Shown: positions 9,045 to 19,958, numbered from the stretch's first letter. The stretch is 64,000 bases of DNA from HGM13233 sp900762805 (GCA_937993755.1 CALKMA010000017.1:1-64000); one strand, 5' to 3'. Program-made: numbers and translations. Notes: generated from the sequence alone by a model not told the origin.

Positions 9045-10130
9045 ATGTCCAGAATACTGGTAGCCATGAGCGGCGGCGTTGATTCCAGTGTCGCCGCCAA
9101 GCTGCTGACCGAGGCGGGGCACACCTGCATCGGCTGCACCATGCGGCTGTATACCAATGAGGAGGCCGGCTTGACAGGCCCGCACACCTGCTGCAGCCTT
9201 GACGATGTGGAGGATGCCCGCAGCGTTGCCTGGCAGCTGGGAATGCGGCACCTTGTCTTTAATTTTTCCGACGATTTCCGCAGAAGGGTCATTGATAATT
9301 TTATCGCAGCCTACCGGAGCGGCCGGACGCCCAACCCCTGTATCGACTGCAACCGCTATATGAAGTTTGATAAGCTTTACAGCCGCGCCGTTCTTCTCGG
9401 CTGTGACGCCGTGGCAACGGGGCATTACGCGCGCATCGAGCGGCAGGGGGAGGTCTATCAACTGAAAAAGGCGCTTGATCCGGCAAAGGATCAGAGCTAT
9501 GTTCTTTATGATATGACGCAGGAGCAGCTCGCGCACACGCTGTTCCCGCTGGGCGGGCTGACCAAGGCCGAAGCACGGCGGCTGGCAGCCGAAAGCGGCT
9601 TTGTCAACGCCGGCAAGCCTGACAGTCAGGATATCTGCTTTGTACCCGACGGCGATTACGCCGCGGCCATCGAACGGCTGACCGGCAGGACGGCACAGCC
9701 GGGACCGTTTGTCGGCACCGACGGCCGCCCGCTCGGCACCCACCGGGGCATCATCCGCTATACCATCGGGCAGCACCGGGGGCTGGGGCTTGACCTGCCG
9801 GATCGGTATTTTGTTTGCCGCATCTGTCCGGCAACCAACACGGTGGTGCTCGGCCGCGAGGAGGAGCTGTACAGCCGCGAGGCTGTGGCCGGCCCCATGC
9901 GGTGGATCAGCGGGCAGGCGCCTTCCGTTCCCTTTCGCTGCGCCGTGCGGATCCGCTACCGGCAGGCCGAGCAGGCTGCCACCGTCACGCCGCTGCGCGG
10001 CGGGGCGGCGCACATTGCTTTCGATCGTCCGCAGCGCGCCGTCACGCCGGGGCAGGCTGCCGTGCTCTATGACGGCGACACCGTTCTCGGCGGCGGGGTG
10101 CTGCTGGAGGACGGCGGGACGCTCCGGTAG
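9045..10130 (+). CDS. mnmA: tRNA-uridine 2-sulfurtransferase MnmA
   Basis: A 361-residue enzyme that thiolates U34 of tRNA for Lys, Glu and Gln. The N-terminal PP-loop SGGVDSS binds ATP; catalytic cysteines are in TPNPCIDCN and in DSQDICFVPDGDY. The C-terminal beta-barrel is complete. It needs sulfur delivered by a cysteine desulfurase, which is not in this window. In Bacillus subtilis mnmA sits next to cymR and a desulfurase gene; here mnmA, tcdA and an Rrf2 gene occur within 3 kb. Confidence 0.97.
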   Translation: MSRILVAMSGGVDSSVAAKLLTEAGHTCIGCTMRLYTNEEAGLTGPHTCCSLDDVEDARSVAWQLGMRHLVFNFSDDFRRRVIDNFIAAYRSGRTPNPCIDCNRYMKFDKLYSRAVLLGCDAVATGHYARIERQGEVYQLKKALDPAKDQSYVLYDMTQEQLAHTLFPLGGLTKAEARRLAAESGFVNAGKPDSQDICFVPDGDYAAAIERLTGRTAQPGPFVGTDGRPLGTHRGIIRYTIGQHRGLGLDLPDRYFVCRICPATNTVVLGREEELYSREAVAGPMRWISGQAPSVPFRCAVRIRYRQAEQAATVTPLRGGAAHIAFDRPQRAVTPGQAAVLYDGDTVLGGGVLLEDGGTLR

Positions 10131-10205
10131 CGGCGGATCCGCGCCGGCAGGCTTGCCGCTTCCGTGTCCTTCCCTTCGGGCAGGGCTGCCCGGATTTTAC
10201 GCTCT

Positions 10206-10227
10206 GCCCCTGCGCGGGGCGTTTTTT
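10206..10227 (+). terminator. Terminator after mnmA
   Basis: GCCCC-TGCGC-GGGGC followed by G and six T. A textbook intrinsic terminator 75 bases after the mnmA stop. Confidence 0.85.
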
Positions 10228-10241
10228 GAAAATAAAGACAA

Positions 10242-10280
10242 ACGATCGCCGCTTTTTGCAGACTGCGGCGGTCGTTTTTT
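10242..10280 (+). terminator. Second terminator downstream of mnmA
   Basis: An 11-bp stem (10242-10252 with 10265-10275, one G-T pair) followed by TTTTTT. The rest of the gap to 10695 shows no credible gene; it contains only an AT palindrome ATTTTTATAAAAAT near 10612. Confidence 0.85.
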
Positions 10281-10695
10281 CGGTATTCGGTTGTTCCCGG
10301 CTCAGCGGACGGGGCTTGCCGCGGCCATATGGCTGCCGACTGTTCCACCGTCTGTCTCTGCCGGTACAGAGGCGGCTTTCGGCTTCGTGAGTGTTGGCTG
10401 ACACCTCTGCACCCGGCGGGCAGTGCTTGTACGGGTATGCTCGTTTCGACAGGCGCGTGTGGCTTTTAATCCGCTCGGTCTGCCGCATTCTGTCAAGGCC
10501 GGCGTGTTCCGCCTGCTGCTCCTGTACGCATAGCGGGTCGTCTCATAGTCCGCGCAGGCGGCTTCATCGGGGCTTGCTGAAAAATAATTTTTGGCAGGGC
10601 AATGCCTTTACAATTTTTATAAAAATGTTCCGAGCCCTTCATATCCGGCTCTTTTCCGCCAAGGCGCCGGAGGGCTGTTCCGCGTGATTTTCTAA

Positions 10696-11484
10696 TCACT
10701 CTGCCTTTCCGGCACGGTTCTTCCTTTCGCCCAGTCCGGCGATATCCTTGACTACCTCGCCGGCGATGATCAGCCCGGCCACGGCCGGCACAAAGGCCGT
10801 AGAGCCGGGGACATCGCGGCGCACGGTGCATTTGCGTGCGGTGCCGGGCGGGCAGATGCAGTGGCTGCGGCAGCTGTTTTCTTTATTGTCGAGCGGGCGC
10901 ACAGGCGGCTCCTGCGAGTAGACGACCTTGAGGCGGTCGATGCCGCGCCGCCGGCATTCATGCCGCATGACACGCGCCAGCGGGCAGACCGATGTCTCAT
11001 AGATGTCGGCCACGCGGAAGGCTGTGGCGTCGAGCTTGTTGCCGGCACCCATGGCCGAGATGACGGGAACGCCGGCCTGGCGGGCTTTTTCGATGAGCGC
11101 CAGCTTGCCTGAAACCGTGTCGATGGCGTCCACCACATAATCATAGGCCGAGAAGTCGAACTGATCGGCCGTTTCGGGCAGGAAGAAGGTCTGGTAGGTG
11201 CGCACGGTGCATTTCGGGTTGATGCGCGCCACGCGGGCGGCGGCCTCGTCCACCTTATAATGGCCGATGGTGTCGCGCGTGGCCAGCAGTTGGCGGTTGA
11301 GGTTGGTCAGGCAGATGCGGTCGTCGTCGATGAGGTCGAGCGCGCCGATGCCTGAGCGCGCCAGCGCCTCAACGGTGTAGCCGCCGACGCCGCCGATGCC
11401 GAACACGGCCACCCGAGCCGCAAAAAGACGCTCCATAGCCGCTGCCCCAAAGAGCAGCTCGGTTCTTGAAAATTGATCCAGCAT
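10696..11484 (-). CDS. tcdA: tRNA threonylcarbamoyladenosine dehydratase
   Basis: A 262-residue ThiF/E1-superfamily protein, 8 bp downstream of the Rrf2 gene on the same strand. The N-terminal Rossmann motif GIGGVGGYTVEALARSG and the adenylation segment DDDRICLTNLNRQ are typical of TcdA (CsdL/YgdL), which cyclises t6A in tRNA to ct6A. The conserved VPAVAGLIIAGEVV near the C-terminus also matches. TcdA works with sulfur-relay and desulfurase systems in some bacteria, which is consistent with co-transcription with an IscR-like regulator. Confidence 0.93.
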   Translation of the reverse strand: MLDQFSRTELLFGAAAMERLFAARVAVFGIGGVGGYTVEALARSGIGALDLIDDDRICLTNLNRQLLATRDTIGHYKVDEAAARVARINPKCTVRTYQTFFLPETADQFDFSAYDYVVDAIDTVSGKLALIEKARQAGVPVISAMGAGNKLDATAFRVADIYETSVCPLARVMRHECRRRGIDRLKVVYSQEPPVRPLDNKENSCRSHCICPPGTARKCTVRRDVPGSTAFVPAVAGLIIAGEVVKDIAGLGERKNRAGKAE

Positions 11485-11492
11485 AGTATCCT

Positions 11493-11918
11493 CTATATCA
11501 CATAATCGCCGCCCTGCGGCAGCACCATCAGATCGGCCAGCGTGATGCCCGAAAAATAATCGCGCGTCAGCTTAAAGTAGCCCTCCCAGACGGGGAGCGT
11601 CCGGCATGCGGCCGCGCGGCCGCAGGGCGGGGCGCCGCTCTGCAGGCAGGAGACGGGGGCCAGATCGCCTTCGGCGAGTGAGAGGATCTCCCACAGCGTG
11701 TAGCGGTCGGGGGCGCGCGTCAGCCGGTAGCCGCCGCCGATGCCGTGGATGCTTTCGACCAGTCCGGCCGCCTTGAGCGCCGGCATGATCTTTTCGATGT
11801 ATTTGAGCGAGATATCCTGCCGCGCCGCAACCTCCTTCATGGGGATGTAGGCACCTGTGTGGTGCTCGGCCAGGTCAAGCAGGATGCGGATCGAGTACCG
11901 CCCGCGTGTTGAGATCAT
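11493..11918 (-). CDS. Rrf2 family regulator, IscR-like
   Basis: A 141-residue winged-helix repressor. The N-terminus (ISTRGRYSIRILLDLA), helix-turn-helix and wing (GIGGGYRLTRAP) are typical of Rrf2. Three cysteines C91, C99 and C105 closely parallel the C92-C98-C104 cluster ligands of IscR, and CymR of Bacillus lacks these, so an Fe-S cluster sensor is more likely than a pure CymR. GGGAGG precedes the ATG. A palindrome in its own promoter, related to one at cysK, suggests autoregulation and control of cysteine synthesis. Either name, iscR or cymR, would be premature. Confidence 0.92.
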   Translation of the reverse strand: MISTRGRYSIRILLDLAEHHTGAYIPMKEVAARQDISLKYIEKIMPALKAAGLVESIHGIGGGYRLTRAPDRYTLWEILSLAEGDLAPVSCLQSGAPPCGRAAACRTLPVWEGYFKLTRDYFSGITLADLMVLPQGGDYVI

Positions 11919-11969
11919 AGGTTGCCTCCCGCCGCCGCACGGCGGCCCGATCTGAAATCATTTTCCTTT

Positions 11970-11999
11970 ATTATACAACCAACCTCGTTGGTAAATCAA
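11970..11999 (-). promoter_or_regulatory. Promoter and operator of the Rrf2-tcdA operon
   Basis: On the minus strand: TTGATT (11994-11999), 18-bp spacer, TATAAT (11970-11975). The spacer is filled by ACCAAC-CTC-GTTGGT (11978-11992), so a bound repressor would block RNA polymerase. Half-sites match those at the cysK promoter, though the spacing is 3 rather than 7. Confidence 0.85.
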
Positions 12000-12327
12000 G
12001 TTAAAGAAGCGGCTTTCTTCTGTGCGGCAGCAATTGCCGCCGGAGCTATACCTGACTTTGCTGCCAACGGCGGCTGCCTGCGTGCTTTTGGCCGGTGCGG
12101 CGGCTTTCTGCGTATCCTTTGGCCGTGGGGCGGGCCGGTAATTGGCGGCCGATTGTGCCGCCGGTTTCACTTTTTCTGAAGCGTTATGCTTTCCGGCGGC
12201 AGGGCGGGCTGACGGGCTGCCGCTGCTGCTCCTCGCGCCGCCGGCTTTTCCCTGCCTGCCGCTGTGCGGCGTGCTTATGGGACCGCCCGCCCCTTGCCGG
12301 CTGCTTTCCGGTTTATCTGCCATAATA
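12000..12327. other. Gap without a supported gene
   Basis: A basic Ala/Pro/Ser-rich open frame runs on the minus strand from 12323, but its ATG lies directly behind a terminator U-run with no ribosome site, and it runs into the Rrf2 promoter. Nothing else is seen. Confidence 0.5.
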
Positions 12328-12371
12328 AAAAGCCGCGCCTGCCGCTCAAAAGGGCGGCGGGCGCGGCGCTG
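12328..12371 (-). terminator. Terminator of the 58-residue gene
   Basis: On the minus strand a long GC stem (plus-strand arms 12331-12345 and about 12354-12369, minor bulges) is followed by TTTTTATTA. It lies about 30 bases after the stop of the small gene at 12398. Confidence 0.8.
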
Positions 12372-12397
12372 TCGGCTCCGGCCGTCGGCCGGGGCGC

Positions 12398-12574
12398 TCA
12401 CAGCTTGTTTTCAATGCTCCAGTTGCGCAGGCGCTTGTCGATATCCTTGCGGTACTTGGGGTCCTGCTCGTCCGGCGTGCCGTTCTGCACATCCGGCGGC
12501 TGCAGCTCCGAATCGTGGATATCGGGCACCTCAACGATGATATTGTTCTTTTCGTCGTATTCGTAGTAAGGCAT
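12398..12574 (-). CDS. Small acidic protein, 58 residues, unknown
   Basis: ATG at 12574 follows AAAGGAGC with 7-8 bases spacing. The product begins MPYYEYDEKNNIIVEVPDIH and ends NWSIENKL. It is charged, with acidic and Pro residues in the middle and a basic stretch RKDIDKRLRN near the end; no membrane segment. A good terminator follows. Ribosome site, terminator and protein-like composition together support a real gene too short for most callers. I do not recognise the family. Confidence 0.7.
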   Translation of the reverse strand: MPYYEYDEKNNIIVEVPDIHDSELQPPDVQNGTPDEQDPKYRKDIDKRLRNWSIENKL

Positions 12575-12714
12575 ATGTTCCAGCTCCTTTCAGAGGAAGT
12601 ATGCGCCGCTGCCGACCGGTTTATACATCCGGCCGCCCGATATCGCCGCAAACAGCGCAGCGCGGCACACTCTTTCAAAGGTCCGTCCCCTGTTTGTATA
12701 CTGTCGCAAATCAA

Positions 12715-12742
12715 AGGAGGCCGCCCCGCGGGGCGGCCTCCT
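12715..12742 (-). terminator. Hairpin after the NERD gene
   Basis: A 13-bp perfect inverted repeat (12715-12727 with 12730-12742) just past the NERD stop codon. On the minus strand TTTGATTTG follows, a weak U tract. Confidence 0.6.
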
Positions 12743-12750
12743 GCTGCTGT

Positions 12751-13398
12751 TTACTGCTCTTTTTCGGGCTTGTCTTCGATCTCTCCGGTCAGCAGCCTCA
12801 CGATGGCGCGCACGCGGTCGGAGCAGAGCTGTGTCCGTCCGGCGGTGTGGAGGGCACGGTCGATATCGGTGTCGCTCGTCAGCACATAGCGGCCGCTGAC
12901 GGGGCTGTTCCCCTGCAGGAGAAAGACATATCCGCTGACCCATACGTCGGCGCCGCGGCTCCTGAGGTAGCTGGCGAGGATATAGGTCTGCCGCCTGACC
13001 TGCTTGAGAGGATTTTTGACCTTCTTGACGTAGGTGCGGCCGACGTCGCTGGTGTGGTACTTTTTCCATTCAAAATCGTCGGCCCGGCCGCGCAGCTTGC
13101 CGCTGTAATTCTTCACCTCGACGATGAAAACACCGTTGCGGTTGATGATAACGTTGTCAAGCTCGGTCTGCCGGCCCTCAAAGCTGACTGATACATTGGT
13201 GAGCAGCCAGTCGCCGGCGCGCAGGACATACTTGATGTAGCTGGAGGCGATGACCTCGCCGCGGCGGCCGGCGGCCTTTTCAGGCGAGTCGAGCCCGTTG
13301 GAGCCGGCCCTTCTGCGCCGGGTCAGCAGGACAAGAGTGATGGTGACGGCGATGGCGGCCAGGGCAAGCAGCGCCGAAAGAAGGAGGATAGGTTTCAT
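12751..13398 (-). CDS. NERD domain protein, membrane-anchored
   Basis: A 215-residue protein with one N-terminal membrane helix (about residues 4-26), a basic RRRR stop-transfer, then a NERD (nuclease-related) domain. The motifs GRRGE, TELDNVIINRNGVFIVEVKNY and the later Gln-containing helix LKQVRRQTYIL match the restriction-endonuclease-like core, with the Asp and the Glu-x-Lys of a PD-(D/E)xK site. NERD proteins are proposed to process nucleic acids; the cellular role here is unknown. The acidic C-terminus ends KPEKEQ. Confidence 0.88.
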   Translation of the reverse strand: MKPILLLSALLALAAIAVTITLVLLTRRRRAGSNGLDSPEKAAGRRGEVIASSYIKYVLRAGDWLLTNVSVSFEGRQTELDNVIINRNGVFIVEVKNYSGKLRGRADDFEWKKYHTSDVGRTYVKKVKNPLKQVRRQTYILASYLRSRGADVWVSGYVFLLQGNSPVSGRYVLTSDTDIDRALHTAGRTQLCSDRVRAIVRLLTGEIEDKPEKEQ

Positions 13399-13475
13399 AT
13401 ATCAATACCTGATTTAGGAGAATAAAGGCGGAGGACAGGGGAAAAAACGCGGTATGGCGGAGCTGATACGGCCCG

Positions 13476-13659
13476 ATGGTATAAGTATACCATAAGCATG
13501 AGAGGGATTTGACTGTTTTTGACGGGGCCGGCATAAAAGGCAAAGCGTCATCGGGCGCTGCTGCGCGGCGCGGGTGCTTGCCGCCGAATAACCGGTTTAG
13601 GCTTGAGCGTGTCTGAGAACAGGGGCGCTGCTGCGCGGGCGTTCGCCGCCCGCGTTTTT
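13476..13659 (+). other. Orphan palindrome and terminator in a gene-free gap
   Basis: Within the 627-bp gap 13399-14025 there is a perfect palindrome ATGGTATA-AG-TATACCAT (13476-13493) and a strong intrinsic terminator on the + strand (CGCGGGCG 13634-13641, CGCCCGCG 13647-13654, then five T). The motif GGGCGCTGCTGCGCGG occurs twice between them (about 13554 and 13624). No + strand gene precedes the terminator, so it would end either an unknown small RNA or antisense transcription. The rest of the gap to 14025 shows nothing. Confidence 0.45.
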
Positions 13660-14025
13660 GCCCCGTCATGGGACTGAGACCGGCTCAAAGCGCTGTTTTG
13701 GCCGCATTTTAGGCCGGCCGTTTCAGAAAACGCCGTCGGCACGCTGCGCTTGCTGACTGAGGGAAAGCGGCTGATGCTTCGTTTCAGCCGGCATGGCCGC
13801 GCAGACATCGGGCGGCTGCCCTGCGCCGGCAGATGAGAGGAAAGCTGTTTACGGCAGGATGAGACGGCGCTGTGCGGGCTGAAAGGCTTTCTTTGCCCGC
13901 CGCAGAGATGCTTGGCCCGCGCTCAAAGAAGTTAAAAGACGGTCGATACAGGCTCAGAAAGAAGAGAACAAGACCTTATTGTTCATGCCGGCGGTTACGC
14001 TCCTGCGGCGGGTGTTTTTCCGCGC

Positions 14026-15774
14026 TTACAGCACCTCGATGCAGGTGCGCCATGGCTGGCAGCGGAAGCACCGGCCGTCGATCGTCAGCTCGGCTGTTTG
14101 CTCGCCGCGGTTGACCAGCACCAGCACGCGGCTGTCCTTTTCCTCGCGCAGATAGGCAACGGCGCCATTTTCGGCCAGCAGGAAGCGGCACCCGCCTGTA
14201 TGGAAGGCAGGCTGGCTGCGCCGCAGCGCCGAAAGGCTGCGCATCAGCCCGCGCAGATCGGCGGGCGGGTCGTCCCACCGGTAGTAGGCGCGGCAGAAGG
14301 GGTCGCCGAAGCCCTGCATGGCGATCTCGTCGCCATAGTAGACCGACGGAAATCCGGGCAGTGTGAACTGCAGCGCCGCCGCCAGCTTGACCAGCTCCAG
14401 CCCGCGCAGGAATTCCTCGCGCGGCAGGATATACTCGCGCTGGGCCTGCTTGCTGTGGGGCGGTCGGCCGGCGGCCAGTGCCGTGATGATGCGCTCGGTA
14501 TCATGGGTGGACAGCATATTCATCAGCAGCGGCCAGACAGGAGCGGGGTAGTTTTCCAGTATGCCCGTGACGGCCTCGGCAAAGGCGGCAGCGTCGCCCG
14601 TGCGCAGAAAGCCGAGGATGGCTGTTCGGAAAGGATAGTTCATGACACCGTCCAGCTCGTGCCCCAGCAGGTAGCGGCGGCGCACGCTATAGGCGACTTT
14701 GTTGGAGGCATCCTCCCACACCTCGCCGATCAGCAGGCAGCCCGGATGCCGCTTGACGGCGGTGCGACAGGCGGCAATGAAGCCGTCGGGCAGCTCGTCG
14801 GCCACGTCGAGGCGGAAGCCGGAGGCGCCCCGGTTGAGCCAGTAATCGATAACGCCGCCCTCGCCGCAGATAAACTGCCGGTAGCTCGGCTCATTCTCGT
14901 TAAGCTCCGGCATCGTGGGCATCCCCCACCAGCCGCGGTAGCCGGTGCCGTGGAACGAATACCACCGGCGGTAGGGGCTTTGGCGGTTGTGCCAGGCGCC
15001 GGTGTGGCCGTAGCGGCCGAATTTGTCGAAATAGAGGCTGTCGTCGCCGGTGTGGTTGAAAACGCCGTCGAGAATGACGGAGATACCCAGTCGGCGGGCG
15101 GCGGCGCAGAGAGCCGTGAAGTCGGCCTCGGTGCCGAGCATCGGGTCGATGCGCAGATAATTGGCCGTATTGTAGCGGTGGTTGGCGTGCGCCTCGAAGA
15201 TGGGGTTGAGGTAAAGCATCGTTACGCCGAGAGAGGCAAGATAGGGCAGCTTTTCGGTGATGCCCGGCAGATCGCCGCCGTAATAGCGGGTGCAGTAGCG
15301 CCCGTTTTCGTCGGGCCGGTTGTCGGGCAGGGCATCGAGCGGCTGCATCGTGCGGTCGGCCGGGATATCCTGCTTGGGCAGTCCGCTGCGGCAGAAGCTG
15401 TCGGGAAAGATCTGATACATGACGCCGCCCTTGAAGCTGTCGGGCGTTTCAAAAGCATCGTAGACCGTCAGCTGAAAGGGCTGGCCGTCGCTTCCGGTCA
15501 GTACGGCACAGCCGCCCTCGCCGCGGGTCAGGTAGCCGCCCGGCACGGCAAAGCGGTAGAAGTAGAGTCCGGCCGCCGGGGCTGTGACGGAAGCCGAAGC
15601 GCCGTTCCCGACGGGCGTGAGCGGTGCGCAGAGGGCGGGCTGAGAAGCGCCGTCGGCAAACAGCTCAAGCGTGACGGGCCCCGCCGCATCGTATACAGAA
15701 AATCGCACAGTTTGTCCGGTCCGAACGGCCCCGAAAGGGGCTTTGCATTCGGCAGAGCGGGAGTTGAAGTACAT
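14026..15774 (-). CDS. GH13 alpha-glucan hydrolase (neopullulanase/cyclomaltodextrinase type)
   Basis: 582 residues from the ATG at 15774; a TTG at 15798 is an alternative but has no better ribosome site. An N-terminal beta domain (about 1-105) precedes the catalytic barrel. GH13 regions are clear: DGVFNHT, GFRLDVADE with nucleophile D323, GEVWE with acid-base E351, and STHDTER with D425. No signal peptide, so it should act in the cytoplasm on imported maltodextrin or glycogen. It follows glgP on the same strand, forming a glucan-degrading unit. Confidence 0.93.
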   Translation of the reverse strand: MYFNSRSAECKAPFGAVRTGQTVRFSVYDAAGPVTLELFADGASQPALCAPLTPVGNGASASVTAPAAGLYFYRFAVPGGYLTRGEGGCAVLTGSDGQPFQLTVYDAFETPDSFKGGVMYQIFPDSFCRSGLPKQDIPADRTMQPLDALPDNRPDENGRYCTRYYGGDLPGITEKLPYLASLGVTMLYLNPIFEAHANHRYNTANYLRIDPMLGTEADFTALCAAARRLGISVILDGVFNHTGDDSLYFDKFGRYGHTGAWHNRQSPYRRWYSFHGTGYRGWWGMPTMPELNENEPSYRQFICGEGGVIDYWLNRGASGFRLDVADELPDGFIAACRTAVKRHPGCLLIGEVWEDASNKVAYSVRRRYLLGHELDGVMNYPFRTAILGFLRTGDAAAFAEAVTGILENYPAPVWPLLMNMLSTHDTERIITALAAGRPPHSKQAQREYILPREEFLRGLELVKLAAALQFTLPGFPSVYYGDEIAMQGFGDPFCRAYYRWDDPPADLRGLMRSLSALRRSQPAFHTGGCRFLLAENGAVAYLREEKDSRVLVLVNRGEQTAELTIDGRCFRCQPWRTCIEVL

Positions 15775-15796
15775 AGCATTTCTCTTTTCATAAAGC

Positions 15797-15824
15797 AAGG
15801 CAGACGGCGCAGGCCCTCTGCCTT
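15797..15824 (-). terminator. Weak hairpin between glgP and the GH13 gene
   Basis: AAGGCAGA and TCTGCCTT pair on the minus strand, followed by GCTTTATG. It could attenuate transcription into the GH13 gene rather than end it. Confidence 0.4.
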
Positions 15825-15843
15825 GACAGGATATGCGGCGGCT

Positions 15844-18249
<2,406 letters not shown>

Positions 18250-18295
18250 AAACAGTTCTCCTGAATGAAACTCGATTTATAAGGGGGCATCTTCT

Positions 18296-18324
18296 ATTAT
18301 AAAGGCAGCCGGCCCAAAAATCAA
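18296..18324 (-). promoter_or_regulatory. glgP promoter
   Basis: Minus strand TTGATT (18319-18324), 17-bp spacer, TATAAT (18296-18301). About 45 bases of leader precede the ATG. Confidence 0.85.
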
Positions 18325-18342
18325 CTGTTGGGCGCAAAATTC

Positions 18343-18356
18343 TGGAAACGTTTTCA
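18343..18356. promoter_or_regulatory. CRE-like site (CcpA box)
   Basis: TGGAAACGTTTTCA matches the Firmicute catabolite-responsive consensus TGWAANCGNTNWCA at 13 of 14 positions. It lies about 60 bp upstream of the expected glgP start point, a position compatible with activation or with control of the divergent gene. Confidence 0.7.
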
Positions 18357-18497
18357 TCAATGTTTTTGCGCTTTTCAGTTGCAATTTTGAATAAAAGTTG
18401 CTAAACTATAAAATGTATATTTATCCGATTGGGATGCTTGCGCCGGCCGGTCGGTATCGCCCCGCCGCGCGCCATAGACTGAGAAGGGGGAAGACCG

Positions 18498-19958
18498 ATG
18501 CCGAACCGCGTGCCGCTTGAAATCGCAGGCTTCAAATTTGCCGTGTTTACCGAAGAGGACACCAGCCAGTTCGAACAGATGGCCGCTCAGGTCAACAATG
18601 ACATCATGACCATCATGACCGGCCCGGCCGCCGCTTCAAGCGGCAAGGCTGCCGTTGTATGCGCGCTGGATTACTATGATAAGCTCAAAAAGGCCGAGCT
18701 TTCGGCTGTCAACCTCCGCAACCAGATCCGCGACTATCTGGCTGAGGCGGCCAATGCCAAGCTCATCATCGACGAACGTGAGAGAACCATCAACCAACTC
18801 ACCCGTCAGCTGACCGACAGCTCGCCGAGCAAGCGGGTCGAGGAGCTGCTGAACCAGGTCAACACCGAAAAAGAAAAAAACGTGCTGCTTTACCGTGAGC
18901 TGGATTCGATGACGGCGCAGCTGGAGCAGGCCAACACCCGCGCCGAGCAGCTGGAGCCGCTGGCCGGCGAGCTGGCTGAGGCGCGCGCCCGCATCGCCGA
19001 GCTGTCGGTGCTGCAGAAGGAGCTGGGCGAGGCCAACCGCCGCATCAGCGAGCTGGAAAACACCCTGATGCCGCATGACCCGCGCGAGCAGATCTCCGCC
19101 CTGAAGGACGACCTGTCGGACGCTGCCGACGAGAACACCGCCCTGCGTGCCGAGAACGCCGCGCTCAAAAAGGAGAACAGCGGCCTGCGGGCCGAAAACG
19201 ACGGCTTAAAGGCCGAAAACAGTGCGCTGCAGCGCGCCGCAGAGGATGCCGATGCCCGCGCCCGGCGCAGCGAGGCCGACCTGCGGACGCTTGAGGGCAT
19301 GATAGATGAGGATCAGCTGGTGCGCCGCTGCGACCTGCCGCCTGAGAGGGTGGGCCTGCCGGCCGCGCCGGAGGAAATGCCTGCCGCCGAGCCGGTCGAG
19401 ACGCCCGTTGAAGAAGCGCCGGCCGCGCCGGAGGAAATGCCTGCCGCCGAGCCGGCTGAAGTGCCCGTTGAAGAAGCACCCGCCGCGCCGCAGTCTGTGC
19501 CAGAGGAGGAGCCTGCCGCCGAGCCGGATGAAGCACCCATTGAAGAAGCACCCGCCGCGCCGCTGTCCGCGCCGGAGGAAATGTATGGCGCCGAGCCGGC
19601 CGAGGCGCCCGCTGAGGAAACACCGCCGCCGTCCGATCCGGCAGAAGCGCCGTCTGCCTCTGCCGCACGGCAGATCAGCTTCTTTGACCCGACGCCCGAT
19701 GCGCCGATCCACACCGAGCCTGATTGGGGCAGCATGACGAGCGAGGATTTCCGCCGCCTCGGCATTGACATCTCGTCGGGGGATGATTTTGAACCGCAAA
19801 GCACCGGCGTCGGCGCCTTTGCCGGCAGCTATGACGACCCGATGCTCTATCCGCCGTCGGCCCGCCGCGGCGATATCGTCGAGCGGCTCGATGACAGCCG
19901 TCCCTATCGCGGCCTTGTATTCCCGGAGGACGATGCGGGCTTCAGCTGGAACGATTAG
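18498..19958 (+). CDS. ZapA-like coiled-coil protein with acidic Pro/Ala repeats
   Basis: A 486-residue protein. The first 70 residues (VPLEIAGFKFAVFTEED, then two helices) resemble ZapA/DUF710, which promotes FtsZ bundling. A long coiled coil follows (about 70-275, with Leu, Glu and Ala heptads), then four imperfect repeats of about 25 residues built on EEMPAAEP-ETPVEEAPAAP (about 288-375), then a more ordered C-terminus with DWGSMTSEDFRRLG and FPEDDAGFSW. Ordinary ZapA is about 90 residues, so this is an unusually long, multidomain relative. No membrane helix. A role in division is an inference from the N-terminus alone. Confidence 0.8.
   Translation: MPNRVPLEIAGFKFAVFTEEDTSQFEQMAAQVNNDIMTIMTGPAAASSGKAAVVCALDYYDKLKKAELSAVNLRNQIRDYLAEAANAKLIIDERERTINQLTRQLTDSSPSKRVEELLNQVNTEKEKNVLLYRELDSMTAQLEQANTRAEQLEPLAGELAEARARIAELSVLQKELGEANRRISELENTLMPHDPREQISALKDDLSDAADENTALRAENAALKKENSGLRAENDGLKAENSALQRAAEDADARARRSEADLRTLEGMIDEDQLVRRCDLPPERVGLPAAPEEMPAAEPVETPVEEAPAAPEEMPAAEPAEVPVEEAPAAPQSVPEEEPAAEPDEAPIEEAPAAPLSAPEEMYGAEPAEAPAEETPPPSDPAEAPSASAARQISFFDPTPDAPIHTEPDWGSMTSEDFRRLGIDISSGDDFEPQSTGVGAFAGSYDDPMLYPPSARRGDIVERLDDSRPYRGLVFPEDDAGFSWND
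19370..19625 (+). repeat. In-frame coding repeats in the ZapA-like gene
   Basis: Four degenerate copies of a Glu/Pro/Ala-rich unit, clearest in GCGCCGGAGGAAATG recurring at about 19369, 19429 and 19569. Spacings are multiples of 3, so the frame is kept; copy number may vary between strains. Confidence 0.75.

Noticed and set aside
11958..12401. A basic Ala/Pro-rich minus-strand frame upstream of the Rrf2 gene
   Set aside because: Its usable ATG directly follows a terminator U-run without ribosome site, and its end overlaps the Rrf2 promoter.
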